Assembly: GCF_000372725.1 (NCBI RefSeq)
Contig: NW_005201613.1
Location: 294,463 to 358,462, forward strand
Direction: 5' to 3'
Source: Emiliania huxleyi CCMP1516
Taxonomy: Eukaryota; Haptophyta; Isochrysidales; Noelaerhabdaceae
Length of the DNA stretch: 64,000 nt
The notes beneath the pieces are model-generated. The model had not been told where the DNA came from, made no database searches, and saw nothing but the letters and a program-made list of their open reading frames with translations. The position numbers were made by a program, and so were the translations under genes. Shown piece after piece: positions 39,830 to 49,690 of this stretch (position 1 is the first letter of the stretch; each line of letters begins with the position of its first letter).

Positions 39830-40903
39830 ATGCCCGCCACGCCAAAGCTACAGCGGACGGACGGGAAAGCGGTACAGCCCCTCATGGTGAGCGTCGAAGG
39901 GTACCTTCACGCGTCTACCAAAGGCATGTTCCGGGTTCGCTCCTCACCCGGCAACCCACATTCATGCTGGAAGGAGGTGAACGAGGCGCTTGTGGCGCTC
40001 AAGCTCCCTGCAGGGCGGGAGGTGATCTTCGCTGAGCGTGGCCCATGCGGGAGGCAGCTATTGGAGAGACTTCAGTCACCAGGCTTCCGCCCTGGCAATG
40101 TGAGCTCTGTGCTCGTCTTCGTCAACTCCGATAGCAATCTGGACGCGGACTTGCAACACAGGCTGTTGACCCTCCTCCCTACGATGCAAGCGTGCTATGC
40201 AACCAACTTGATGCGCCCAACGCGCCCGGATATCTTCTACCCTATTCCGCTGGGGCTCGCCTCGCATCATTATACCCCTTACGACCGCGTCGTGTACGAG
40301 CCCGTCCTTCGCCGCTTCCGCGCGTCGGCGCCGCGCTGGGCAGAGCGTTCCTCGCAGCTGCTCATGTTTGCTTGGGAGTCCCTCCCCAAGCACGCCGTCA
40401 CGCTGGGAAGGAAGAAACACCGCGCCCAGCTCCTGGCGCACCTGATGGCAAAGCAGTTTGCGCGTGATGTCCGCCCTATCGAGAGGCGAGTCAGCTTTGA
40501 GGAGGCTCTGGCGATGACGGGCCAACACAAGTTTGTGCTGTCCGCGCCAGGCATGGGGTACGACGCCTTCCGCACATGGGAGACTCTGGCCATGGGCAGC
40601 ATCCCTGTGGTGCTCGCGCTGCCTTCGATGGATCAGCGGCTGTTTGACGGATTTCCGGTGGTCCGTCTTCCCGCCAACATCTCCCAGATCACCCCGGCAT
40701 TGCTTGAAGAGTGGCTAGCGGTGGCGCAGGAGCCCGTGGAGCATGTCTCCGGGCTTTACTTGAGCCACTGGCAAGACCGTTGGTGGCAGCACCTCCAAGG
40801 TGGCGGAACGAGATCTGCCCTTCCTCAGGCCAGCCATCCTGAACCTGGTGCCCGCGGCAGAGATCTGCAGCGGGCGCAGGGCGGCCGCAGCGCCGCGGTG
40901 TGA
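39830..40903 (+). CDS. Exostosin/RXYLT-like glycosyltransferase, C-terminus altered by an inverted duplication
   Basis: 357 residues from ATG 39830. 'SVLVFVNSDSNLDADLQHRL', 'DIFYPIPLGLASHHYTPYDR', 'LLMFAWESLPKHAVTLGRKK' and especially 'GQHKFVLSAPGMGYDAFRTW'-'ETLAMGSIPVVL' and 'FDGFPVVRLPANISQITPAL' match the GT-B C-terminal region (K/F.LSP.G.G.D..R.WE.L..G.IP.V) of exostosin-like and ribitol-xylosyltransferase-like proteins, where it binds the nucleotide sugar. The last 16 codons lie in an inverted copy of the metH 5' region (40858-41033), so the present C-terminus is newly acquired. Single exon. Confidence 0.75.
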   Translation: MPATPKLQRTDGKAVQPLMVSVEGYLHASTKGMFRVRSSPGNPHSCWKEVNEALVALKLPAGREVIFAERGPCGRQLLERLQSPGFRPGNVSSVLVFVNSDSNLDADLQHRLLTLLPTMQACYATNLMRPTRPDIFYPIPLGLASHHYTPYDRVVYEPVLRRFRASAPRWAERSSQLLMFAWESLPKHAVTLGRKKHRAQLLAHLMAKQFARDVRPIERRVSFEEALAMTGQHKFVLSAPGMGYDAFRTWETLAMGSIPVVLALPSMDQRLFDGFPVVRLPANISQITPALLEEWLAVAQEPVEHVSGLYLSHWQDRWWQHLQGGGTRSALPQASHPEPGARGRDLQRAQGGRSAAV

Positions 40904-41033
40904 CCCGCCGGCCGGCGACTTTGGCGCGCACGGCGCTGTGGACAGCGCCGCGGGGTGCGGTGGTCTAGCGCGCCTGCTGGCGCTCGATCTCGGCCGTCAC
41001 GGCGGCGGAGAGCGAGGCAGAGTCCATCGTGTG
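40858..41033 (-). repeat. Inverted duplicate of metH exon 1 and part of intron 1
   Basis: 176 bp nearly identical, in opposite orientation, to 43165-43336, including codons for MDSASLSAAVTAEIERQQ and the first 110 nt of intron 1. Truncated at both ends; non-functional as metH. Confidence 0.9.
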
Positions 41034-41239
41034 TCTGCCCCCGCCCGTGCCGCCGGGTGCATGCATGCAAGCAACCTGTCCTATATATACGAGAGAGAGA
41101 GGAATCCCTGGGAGAGACCCTGTCCTGCGGGTGAATCCTGCCCAGCCTCCCTCCGTGTCGCGATGCGCTCCCCTCTCCGTTCCCTTGTGTCCCTTATCGT
41201 CCTTCCCTAGGTCCTTGCGGATTTCCGTTCCCCCCCGCG

Positions 41240-41963
41240 TCCGTTGAAGAACCAACGGCCCAAATTCCATGTTTCGCCCCCCTCGTCGGCCGAGGCGCAC
41301 CGTACGGTCATCAACCACCGCCTCAACCTCACCGTCAGGTCCGTGGCGCAGATAGCATCCAACGCCTGCTCGGCCGGCGTCCTGCACCTGAGCGGCCAGG
41401 TTTGCTGCAACGCAACATGCGGGATGTGCGGCGGGCACCTCTGCTCCAGTCGACCTGGCGGTCCCAATCAGTGTTGCATGCCCGCCATTATGCGCACGGG
41501 TCGGGTTTGCAAATCTTCTGCGGAAGTGGTCTGCATCCTGCGGGACGCTGCGTCCCGAGCGGCTCTCGAGACGCAACCTACCACGAAACCGGCACGCTCG
41601 TCTCATTCTCATGACCAAGGAATTGACACACTTCATGTGGTTCAGTGTCTGTGGATCAAAATTGCTGGCCGAGACGGTGCTGAGTAACATCCGTGCGCTC
41701 GTGTTCATGGCATCAGCAACCGTGCACGTCCACATCATGCATGACGGTGCAGAGGCTGTCCATTTGCATCTGCTCAAGCCTCTGAATGCGAGCACGAGGG
41801 CGGTGTGTCCGCACTGCATGCCGTTAGGAGATTCGATGGGATTACGGTTTGACGATTTGGTGGTCAGACACCTCGAGAGGTTCAAGAGGTGTGCGGTGAA
41901 TCGGCTGTACCTGGCAAGCCACTACCCGGACATCAAAGGCTGTACCTTGACGCGGACACCTTG

Positions 41964-42036
<73 letters not shown>

Positions 42037-42122
42037 AGGAGGAAGGCAAAGGGAGCTACATAAACTCTGGCTCCCGATGTTTGACCTCAAGGGCCCGTGA
42101 TTCCGGTACAGTCCCACTGTAG
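41240..42122 (+). pseudogene. Decayed GT8-like glycosyltransferase with Cys-rich module
   Basis: Same-strand pieces in different frames. First a Cys-rich module ('SGQVCCNATCGMCGGHLCSS', 'PGGPNQCCMPAIMRTGRVCK'), a motif seen attached to algal secreted enzymes. Then a GT8-type segment: 'VHVHIMHDGAEAVHLHLLKP', 'FKRCAVNRLYLASHYPDI', and one base later in another frame 'LYLDADTLV', the DxD metal site. After the DxD the frame enters a (CTG)n tract and stops; no acceptor half follows. The frame changes (about 41610 and 41935), repeat expansion and truncation indicate a pseudogene. Confidence 0.6.
41967..42032 (+). repeat. (CTG)n trinucleotide tract, about 21 units
   Basis: Pure CTG/GCT repeats directly after the GT8 DxD codons. 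Confidence 0.95.
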
Positions 42123-42127
42123 GATGG

Positions 42128-42219
42128 CAGGAGCCGAGCGGAGCCGAGCGGAGCCGAGCGGAGCCGAGCGGAGCCGAGCGGAGCCGAGCGGAGCCGAGCG
42201 GAGCCGAGCGGAGCCGAGC
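42128..42219 (+). repeat. GAGCCGAGCG decamer tandem array
   Basis: Nine near-perfect copies of GAGCCGAGCG. Confidence 0.95.
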
Positions 42220-43173
42220 GTGCCCAAGAAGATCGAGGTGTGGGCGCCGGGGCAGTGATGAGAAGGGCGGTAGGGTGCAAGTGACGGTCAGTGTTGCCCC
42301 CTTCTCTGACTGCCCCGTGCTATGCGCCGAGCCCGCGGCTTGCCGCGCGCCCTCCTGCCCCCCTCCGTTGCTGGTCTCGGTCGGAGTGGAGGCCGTGAGG
42401 GCCTCCCCCCCGCGCGGCTCGCGCGCGGGCACGGTCTCCCGCGCATGTGTCGCGCACAGTCATGTCATGTGCTGCGAGATACGCACCCCAGTCCCCACCC
42501 CCGCAGCCCGCAGCGGCGCAGGCGCGCAGCCCCACCCCGCACTGCCGCGGGTCTGCGGGCAGCCGCCGCGGCACAATTTGCGAAAACTGGTGACATAGAG
42601 CCGAGCAGAAAGAAAAGAATTCACGAATGGCTCGCTGCACTCGCTAATTTCTAGTCAGCAGTCTCTACTCGTAGGGTGGAAGCGCGCCGCCGCCCCTCAG
42701 CGCGGGCCCCGCCGCCGCCGACACAGCCCGCCCCGCGTGCGCGTCACTCCATGCACATGGGATCATGAACATATCCACGCACAACACACCATGGGGCCTG
42801 AGAGCATGGTGATCACTGATCTCATGAGTGAGTGCCAGCCAGAGCGGGAGAGGATGAGATGAGAGCGGGTGAGCGGTGGTTCATCACCCCAGCGCTCCCA
42901 GGCCTTGAATATGGTATTGCTAAAAATCTCTCTCTCTGAATACCACTCCCCAGGAGAATCAACTGGTAAAAATACCACTCATTTACAATGGCAAGCAGGG
43001 CTCTAAAGAAAGAAAGAAACAAAACACCAAGGGAGGGATGGGAGAACGGCACGCCGCCACCACACAGGGATTTTAAGGAGAGGAGTGTAAGTTCGGCTCT
43101 ACGGGACGGTTATTTTTTCTGGTTGTGCACATCGCGAGCGATCGCTGCGGAACCTTCTGCTCGCATCCACACG
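42220..43173. other. Intergenic upstream of metH; holds repeat R1
   Basis: No gene supported. An inverted R1 copy lies at 43006-43088. AAAGAAAAGAATTCACGA at 42611-42628 belongs to the AATTCTTTT motif class but no gene follows at usual distance. Confidence 0.4.
43006..43088 (-). repeat. Dispersed repeat R1, inverted copy
   Basis: Complement of 906-1004, with (GAAA)n at 43014-43022 and CACGCCGCCACCACACAGGG; it ends about 85 bp before the metH start. Confidence 0.75.
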
Positions 43174-46100
43174 ATGGACTCTGCCTCGCTCTCCGCCGCC
43201 GTGACGGCCGAGATCGAGCGCCAGCAGGCGCGCTAGACCACCGCACCCCGCGGCGCTGTCCACAGCGCTGCGCGCCAAAGTCGCCGGCCGGCGGGTCACA
43301 CCGCTGCGGCCGCTCTGCGCCCGCTGCAGATCTCTGTGAAACTGCAAGAGGGCCACGCTTGCGAACGGCCCGCCTGCGCCGCGCCGCAGCCCTCGCGGTA
43401 GGCCTCCAGCCGCCGCCGCCTTGCGCAGGCGGCCATCAACTACGACGAGCTCAGCCTGGACGAGCTCAAGGTTGTCGTCGCGAGCCTGGTGGAGCGGCTG
43501 GAGCTGGCCAAGGCCGCGCTCACGTCCAAGATGGACACGCCCAAGCTGGTGGCCGCCAAGGTCGAAGGGACCTTTCCGGACCTGCCCTGGGGATGTGCGC
43601 GCGCCCAACCACCACTCCTCTCCTGCCTCTCTGTGCACGGCGCGCTCACCCGCTTCTCCTCTCGCGCGCAGCCCCCGTCGACGCTGAGATGGTGCGCTCC
43701 TACCTTGAGAAGAACATGCAGGAGCGGATTATGGTGATCGACGGCGCGATGGGCACCACCATCCAGCAGTACAAATTCTCCGAGGAGGACTTCCGCGGCG
43801 AGCGCTGGAAGGATATCGACCAGGCAACCGCCGCCGATGCCACCCCTCCGACCCTTGCCGCCGCCGGCCCTCTCGCCGCTGGCCTCTCTAGCACGCGGCC
43901 GCTCTTCCCTCGCGACACGGCTCCTCGGCCCGCCGCGCGCCGCAGGAGCTCAAGGGCAACAACGACCTGCTCGTCTTCACGCAGCCCGACACCATCCGCG
44001 ACATCCACCGCCGCTACTTCCTCGCGGGCGCCGACATGGTCGAGACAAACACCTTCTCAGGGACGACGATCGCGCAGGCGGACTACAAGATGGAGCACAT
44101 CGTTTACGAGCTCAACAAGGTGGCCGCCGAGCTCGCCGTCGACGCCGCCAAGGAGGTGACCCAGCTGGAGCCGCACAAGCCGCGGATGGTTTGCGGCGCA
44201 ATCGGGCCGACCAACCGGACCCTCTCCATCTCGCCGTCGGTGGAGGACCCCGGCTTCCGCAACTGCACCTGGGACGAGGTGGTCACCGCGTACAAGGAGC
44301 AGGTCGCCGGCCTGATCGACGGCGGCGTGCACATCATCCTCGTCGAGACCATCTTCGACACGCTCAACGCCAAGGCGGCGCTGTTTGCGATCGACGAGTA
44401 CTACGAGGAGTCGGGCTGCCCGCGGCTGCCCGTCATCATCTCGGGCACCATCGTCGACATGTCCGGCCGCACGCTCTCCGGCCAGACCACCGAGGCCTTC
44501 TACGTCTCGGTGCAGCACTCGAAGCCGCTCTGCATCGGCCTCAACTGCGCGCTCGGCGCGCCGCAGATGCTGCCCTTCATGCAGGCGCTCGCGGGCGTCG
44601 CCGAGTGCTTTGTGCACTCGTACCCGAACGCCGGGCTGCCCAACGCCATGGGGGGGTACGACGACACGCCCCAGATGTTTTCCGACGCGGTGCGCCAGTT
44701 CGCCGAGCTGGGCCTCGTCAACATGCTCGGCGGCTGCTGCGGCACCACCCCGGAGCACATTGCGTCGCTTGCGCAGATGCTCGACCGCGAAAAGTTCAAG
44801 CCGCACGTGCGCAACCCGCTGTGCGACAAGATGCGCCTCTCCGGGCTGGAGGCCATCACCGTCGACGCGAACCTCGGCTACGTCAACATCGGCGAGCGGT
44901 GCAACATTGCCGGCTCGGCCAAGTTCAAGAAGCTCATCCTCGACGGCAAGTACGACAAGGGGCTCGAGATTGCGCTCGCGCAGGCCGAGTCGGGCGCGAC
45001 GGTCATCGACGTCAACATGGACGAAGGCCTGCTCGACGGCGAGTACGCGATGAAGAAGTTCCTGAACATGCTGATCCCCGAGCCCGACGTCTCCAAGCTG
45101 CCCATCTGCGTCGACTCGTCAAAGTTCCACATCGGCGTCGCGGGGCTCAAGTGCTGCCAGGGTAAGTGCATCTTCAACTCCATCTCGCTCAAGGAGGGCG
45201 AGGCCGCCTTCATCAAGAACGCCAAGATCGTCAAGCGGTTCGGCGCTGCGGTCGTCGTGATGGCCTTCGACGAGGTGGGCCAGGCGGCCACGTACGAGGA
45301 CAAGTGCCGCATCTGCAAGCGCGCGCCGCCTATGCCATCTCCCCTCCTCTCTCTTCTCCTCTCTCTCTTCTCGTTCTCTCTCCCTCTCTCCCTCCCTCTC
45401 TCCCTCCCTCCCTCCCTCCCTCCCTCTCCCTCCCTCCCTCCCTCTCCCTCCCCGAGATGCGCGCCCCTGTCGTGCCTCGGCCTCGCGCAATCTCATGTCA
45501 TCTCGCGTCACCTCAGGCGCGCGTACGACATCCTTGTCGGCCCCGAGGTTGAGTTCCCGCCGCACGACATCATCTTTGACCCCAACATCCTCACCATTGT
45601 CGCCGGCGTCGAGGAGCACAACAACTACGGCAAGGACTTCATCCTCGCCACAAAGTACATCAAGGAGAACCTGCCCGGCGCGCACATCTCAGGCGGCGTC
45701 TCGAACCTCTCCTTCGGCTTTCGCGGGCTCACGGCGCTAGAAGCGGAATACGGATTTATTGTCTCCCAACCAGCGCTCGAGAGGGCACGTAGTCAACTGT
45801 AGTCTGCCGTACTCGGCCGTATTCGCTGTATTCGCCTCCCTCGTATTCACGCGGTGCTCCGAATACACGGCACGAGACGGTACTCCCGCCCTCATGTCGG
45901 CGTACGCACCCACGCAGGCTCACGGCGCTGCGTGAGGCGATGCACGCAATCTTCCTGTACCACTGCATCCAGAACGGGATGGACTTTGGCATCGTCAACG
46001 CGGGCGCGATGCCCATCTACGAGGACATCCCGCAGCCGATGCGCCAGTACTGCGAGGAGGTGGTCCTCAACGAGTCGGCCGACGGCGGCCACGTCGAGCG

Positions 46101-48086
46101 GCTGCTCAAGTTTGCCGAGGAGGAGAAGGAGCGCAAGGACGCGGGCGGCGGCAAGGTGGTGAAGAAGGACGCGGCCGAGTGGCGCAACAAGCCCATCAAG
46201 GAGCGCCTCGCCCCCGCCCCCGCCTCTCCCCACCGCCACCTCTCTTCCCTGCCCTCCCTCCCCGCTGCCCTCGCCCGCCGCGGCCCTCACCGCCGCACGC
46301 CTCGCGCCCGCAGGAGCGGCTCACCTACTCGCTCGTCAAGGGGCTCTCCGAGTTCACGGACGAGGACGTGGAGGAGGCGCGCCAGCTCTTCGCCACGCCG
46401 CTCGAGCAACTACACGCGACGTTCCAAGATTATAGAACTAGGATGCCTTCAGCATGAAACTTCGTTGTCGTTATTTAAGAGTATTAGTCGTACAAACAAT
46501 GCATCCATCTTGTTATGTAAAGTAGTACGCTCCCCTTCCTCGAGGCGGAGAAGACGAAGCGCGCCGCGGAGCGCGCGGCGGCGGGGCTCGCCGAGGAGGA
46601 GGAGCAGTGCGGCAAGGGCACGGTCGTCCTCGCCACCGTCAAGGGTGACGTTCACGACATCGGCAAGAACATCGTCGGCGTCGTGCTCGGCTGCAACAAC
46701 TTCAAGGTGATCGACTGCGGCGTGATGCAGCCGTGCTTCAACATCCTCGAGGCGTGCCGCGAGAACAAGGCGCAGATCCTCGGCCTCTCGGGCCTCATCA
46801 CGCCCTCCCTCGACGAGATGGTCGCCGTCGCCAAGGAGATGGAGCGGCTGGGCATGAAGATCCCGCTGCTCATCGGCGGCGCCACCACGTCCAAGATGCA
46901 CACGGCGGTCAAGGTGGCGCCCATGTACTCGGGCGTCGCGATGCACGTGCTCGACGCGTCGCGCGCCGTCGGCGTCTGCTCCGCGCTGCTCAACCCCGAC
47001 CAGCGCGAGGAGATGGTCGAGGACGTCAACGAGCAGTACGAGGAGCTGCGCGAGGACCACTACGCCTCGCTCGCCTCGCGCAAGTTCAAGACGCTGGAGG
47101 AGGCGCGCGAGCTGGGGCTCGGCGTCAAGTGGGGCAAGGACGCGACGCCGCCGACGCCGCAGCTGGTCGGCACCAAGGTGTACGAGGACTACCCCCTCGA
47201 GGAGCTGCTGCCGTACATCGACTGGAACCCGTTCTTCCAGGTCTGGCAGCTGCGCGGCAAGTACCCCAACCGCGGCTACCCGAAGATCTTCAACGACGAG
47301 ACGGTGGGCGAGGAGGCGAAGAAGCTGCACGCCGACGGCGAGGCGCTGATCGCCGACATCATCAAGAACAAGACGCTCAAGGCGCGCGCCGTCGTCGGCA
47401 TCTGGCCGGCCAACGCGGTCGGCGACGACATCGAGGTGTACGCGGCGGACGGCTCGGGCGCGGTGCGCGGCGTGCTGCACACGCTCCGGCAGCAGGAGGA
47501 GCGCGAGGACGACCACTACCTCGCGCTCTCCGACTTTGTCGCCACCAAGGAGTCGGGCGTCAAGGACTACGTCGGCGGCTTCGCCGTGTCGTGCGGCTTT
47601 GGGTGCGAGGAGGTCTGCTCCAAGCTGCGCGCCGAGGGCGACGACTACCAGGGCATCATGATGGAGGCGGTGGCGGACCGCCTCGCCGAGGCCTTTGCCG
47701 AGCTGCTGCACCACAAGATGCGCAAGGAGCTCTGGGGCTACGCGCCCGACGAGGCGCTCTCGGCCGACGACATGCTCAAGGTCAAGTACCAGGGCATCCG
47801 GCCGGCGCCCGGCTACCCGACGCAGCCCGACCACACCGAGAAGGCCTTCCTGTGGGAGCTGCTCGACGCGGAGAAGGCGACGGGCATCACGATGACCGAC
47901 TCGTTTGCCATGCTGCCCGCCGCATCGGTCTCCGCCGTCATCTTTGCCAACCCGTGCTCCACCTACTTCCAGGTCGGCAAGGTCTGCAAGGACCAGATCA
48001 CCGACTACGCCAGCCGCAAGGGGATGAGCATGGAGGAGGCGGAGCGGTGGATGGGCCCCTACCTCGCCTACGACCCCGCGGCGTGA
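43174..48086 (+). CDS. metH: Cobalamin-dependent methionine synthase, MetH (cap segment missing)
   Basis: Exons 43174-43227, 43429-43594, 43672-43823, 43946-45318, 45517-45726, 45918-46200, 46314-about 46405, about 46526-48086; frames join throughout. Domains: homocysteine-binding ('VIDGAMGTTIQQYKFSEEDF', 'ELKGNNDLL', zinc site 'GLNCALG' and 'NMLGGCCGTTP'), methyltetrahydrofolate-binding ('GERCNIAGSAKFKK', 'DVNMDEGLLDG'), cobalamin domain with the DxHxxG loop 'KGDVHDIGKNIVG', and the AdoMet activation domain ('DDYQGIMMEAVADRLAEAFA', 'YQGIRPAPGYPTQPDHTEKA'). Makes methionine from homocysteine in the cytosol. Introns are GC-AG except one GT-AG (43595-43671) and one GA-AG (46201-46313). Between 46405 and 46526 about 38 residues of the cobalamin cap (PLMDGMN...FLPQVVKSARVMK in the family) are absent. 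Confidence 0.93.
45727..45917 (+). mobile_element. Introner-like intron of metH with perfect 12-bp exon copy
   Basis: 191-nt GC-AG intron. GCTCACGGCGCT stands at the intron start (45727-45738) and at the exon start (45918-45929). Contains GAATACGG/CCGTATTCG-type repeats; ATAGCGAATACGG recurs at 51128. Confidence 0.8.
46406..46525 (+). other. AT-rich segment replacing metH cap-domain codons
   Basis: About 120 bp with roughly 40% GC inside a gene of about 65% GC (for example CGTTATTTAAGAGTATTAGT). It can be read as a GC-AG intron that keeps frame (CTC GA|...|T ACG CTC), but removal leaves the protein without the cap helices, and the acceptor is followed by T, not G. Confidence 0.6.
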
Positions 48087-48239
48087 CCGCGTGAGCGTAG
48101 AGCGACCGCCGCGGTCGCTCCGCCGCGATCGCCGCCGCTCGAGCGAATCCCTCTTAGCTGCTGCACACACTGCTAGACTTATGGCGCACACACCACCTGT
48201 ACTGCCCCTGTACGAATGGAGTTATTGCTTTAAAATTTG

Positions 48240-48797
48240 TTAAAAAATTTTGCGAACTAAAAAAACACACACACGGCCCCCTCCGCAGCTCGACTCTCGA
48301 GTCGAGCTGCGGAGGGGGCTTTTTCCGGCGCGATTAGCTACAGGAAGCGCCGCTACCTCATCTCCGCACTCGTCGAGAATCGCCTGCACGTTCCTGCCTG
48401 CCGCGGCGCCCGCCTCTGCCGACACCTCCCCCGTCACGCCAGAGAGGATAGCGGAGCCGGCCGCGTCGCCCGCCGCCTCTGCTGCCGCCGGCAATAGTCC
48501 AGCAGCGGTCGCTTTGTGCGCCGCCGCATCTGCCGCCGCCGTCGCAGCAGAAGTCGTGAATTGAATCCGCTCGGCTTCCTCACCGCCGTAAAGGACGACA
48601 GCGGCGCCGCCGCCCAGCAGCGCCATTCCCCCGCGGTCACCCTCGCCGGTGCCCTCGCCGCCTCCGCCGCCACCTTCACCTCCCTCGCCGTCGCCCTCGC
48701 CCGTACCGTCGCGCAGCAGGACGCGCCGCCTCACCTCCAAGTCGAGCGTGTACCGCGAAGCTTCCCGCGCCAGCTCCAAGGTCCGCTGGAACTCCAT
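48240..48797 (-). CDS. Ala-rich hypothetical protein (C-terminal exon?)
   Basis: 186 codons from ATG 48797 (MEFQRTLELAREASRYTLDL). A charged helical start, a Gly/Glu linker, then 'GGMALLGGGAAVVLYGGEEA' and an Ala-rich helical region with 'GRNVQAILDECGDEVA'. It reads more protein-like than the opposite strand. It ends after a long palindrome (48276-48319). It lies head-to-head with the kinase exon at 48824. No family recognised. Confidence 0.35.
   Translation of the reverse strand: MEFQRTLELAREASRYTLDLEVRRRVLLRDGTGEGDGEGGEGGGGGGEGTGEGDRGGMALLGGGAAVVLYGGEEAERIQFTTSAATAAADAAAHKATAAGLLPAAAEAAGDAAGSAILSGVTGEVSAEAGAAAGRNVQAILDECGDEVAALPVANRAGKSPLRSSTRESSCGGGRVCVFLVRKIF
48276..48324 (+). terminator. 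Perfect 20-bp hairpin followed by T5 (190 bp past the metH stop)
   Basis: GCCCCCTCCGCAGCTCGACT (48276-48295) pairs perfectly with 48300-48319 over a CTCG loop and is followed by TTTTT. Shape like an intrinsic terminator; in a nuclear gene a 3'-end or chance palindrome role is open. Confidence 0.4.
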
Positions 48798-48823
48798 TTC
48801 GACCACGTCGCCCTGACGCCGCG

Positions 48824-49375
48824 AGCGCGCTGCACTACCTGCACACGCTCTCTCCGATGATCCTGCACCGCGACGTCTCGGCGGGCAACATCCTGCTCGA
48901 CGAGCGCGGCAACGGCTACCTCGCCGACGTGGGCCTCGCGCGCGCGGCAGAGGCGACGGCCGGCGGCAACCAGCAGGTCTCGCACTTGTCGACGCAGCGC
49001 CTGTTCGGCAAGCTATACATGGACCCAATCATCTCGCAGAGCGGGCAGGCGTCAGTGCTGACCGACGGCTATGCGCTCGGCATCACGCTGGTCGTCGCCC
49101 TGACCGGCCGCGGCGCCGTCGGCTTGCTCGACGAGTGCGATGATGCGCTTGAGGAGCCCGACACGGCGGAAGGATCGATCGCGGCGGCCGACGCGGGCTG
49201 GTCGGCGGCGCAGGCCGAGGAGTTGGCGCGGCTGGTGGTCGGGCTGGCTCTCGTGAGGAAGAAGAGGCGGATGCCGCTCGCAGAGGCGCTGCCGCGGCTG
49301 GAGGCGCTAGTCGAAGCGGCGGGGGAGGTGGAGGAGACGGCTAGGGCCGAGGAGCGCCTGTGTGACGTCTGCTAA
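48824..49375 (+). CDS. Pelle/IRAK-like protein kinase, C-terminal part
   Basis: Coding from 'SALHYLHTLSPMILHRDVSA' (the catalytic HRD loop) with 'GNILLDERGNGYLADVGLAR' (activation segment DVG instead of DFG), 'LFGKLYMDPIISQSGQASVL'-'TDGYALGITLVVALTGRGAV', which corresponds to GTLAYLPEE...DTFSFGVVLLEL...G in IRAK/Pelle and plant receptor-like kinases. The N-lobe (VAIK lysine, G-loop) is not found in the 500 bp upstream, so the 5' exons are further away or lost. The HRD aspartate is present and the DFG aspartate is kept in DVG, so activity is possible. Start coordinate is an inferred acceptor. Confidence 0.65.
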   Translation, partial: SALHYLHTLSPMILHRDVSAGNILLDERGNGYLADVGLARAAEATAGGNQQVSHLSTQRLFGKLYMDPIISQSGQASVLTDGYALGITLVVALTGRGAVGLLDECDDALEEPDTAEGSIAAADAGWSAAQAEELARLVVGLALVRKKRRMPLAEALPRLEALVEAAGEVEETARAEERLCDVC

Positions 49376-49421
49376 GGCCGATTACTCCGCGAGGGCGTGC
49401 TCCGCCGTTGCAATCGCCGCC

Positions 49422-49422
<1 letters not shown>

Positions 49423-49459
<37 letters not shown>
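49423..49459 (+). repeat. (GT)n microsatellite
   Basis: 18 GT units. Confidence 0.95.
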
Positions 49460-49460
<1 letters not shown>

Positions 49461-49690
49461 CTACAATATGAGTATTATAACTGGTTGTTTAGGGGGAGGG
49501 GCGTGATAAAGAAGTTTGTATCGGGAGCAGACAGTCCCGGGTTTTTTATCTGGCGATGCCGTCGCCGTTCACACCTCGCCCTTCACACAAAAACACAACC
49601 ACGGACCCAAGACGCCCTTCACACCTCCTCCCCCGCCGCCGTCGACGAAACCGATCCTCTGTGGCCCAAATTGCATCTCTGTGTCCCAAC

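Noticed and set aside
45319-45516. Reading metH straight through the CTCTCTCCCT tract
   Set aside because: It inserts about 66 low-complexity residues in a conserved helix; a GC-AG intron restores CRICKRAYDIL as the family requires.
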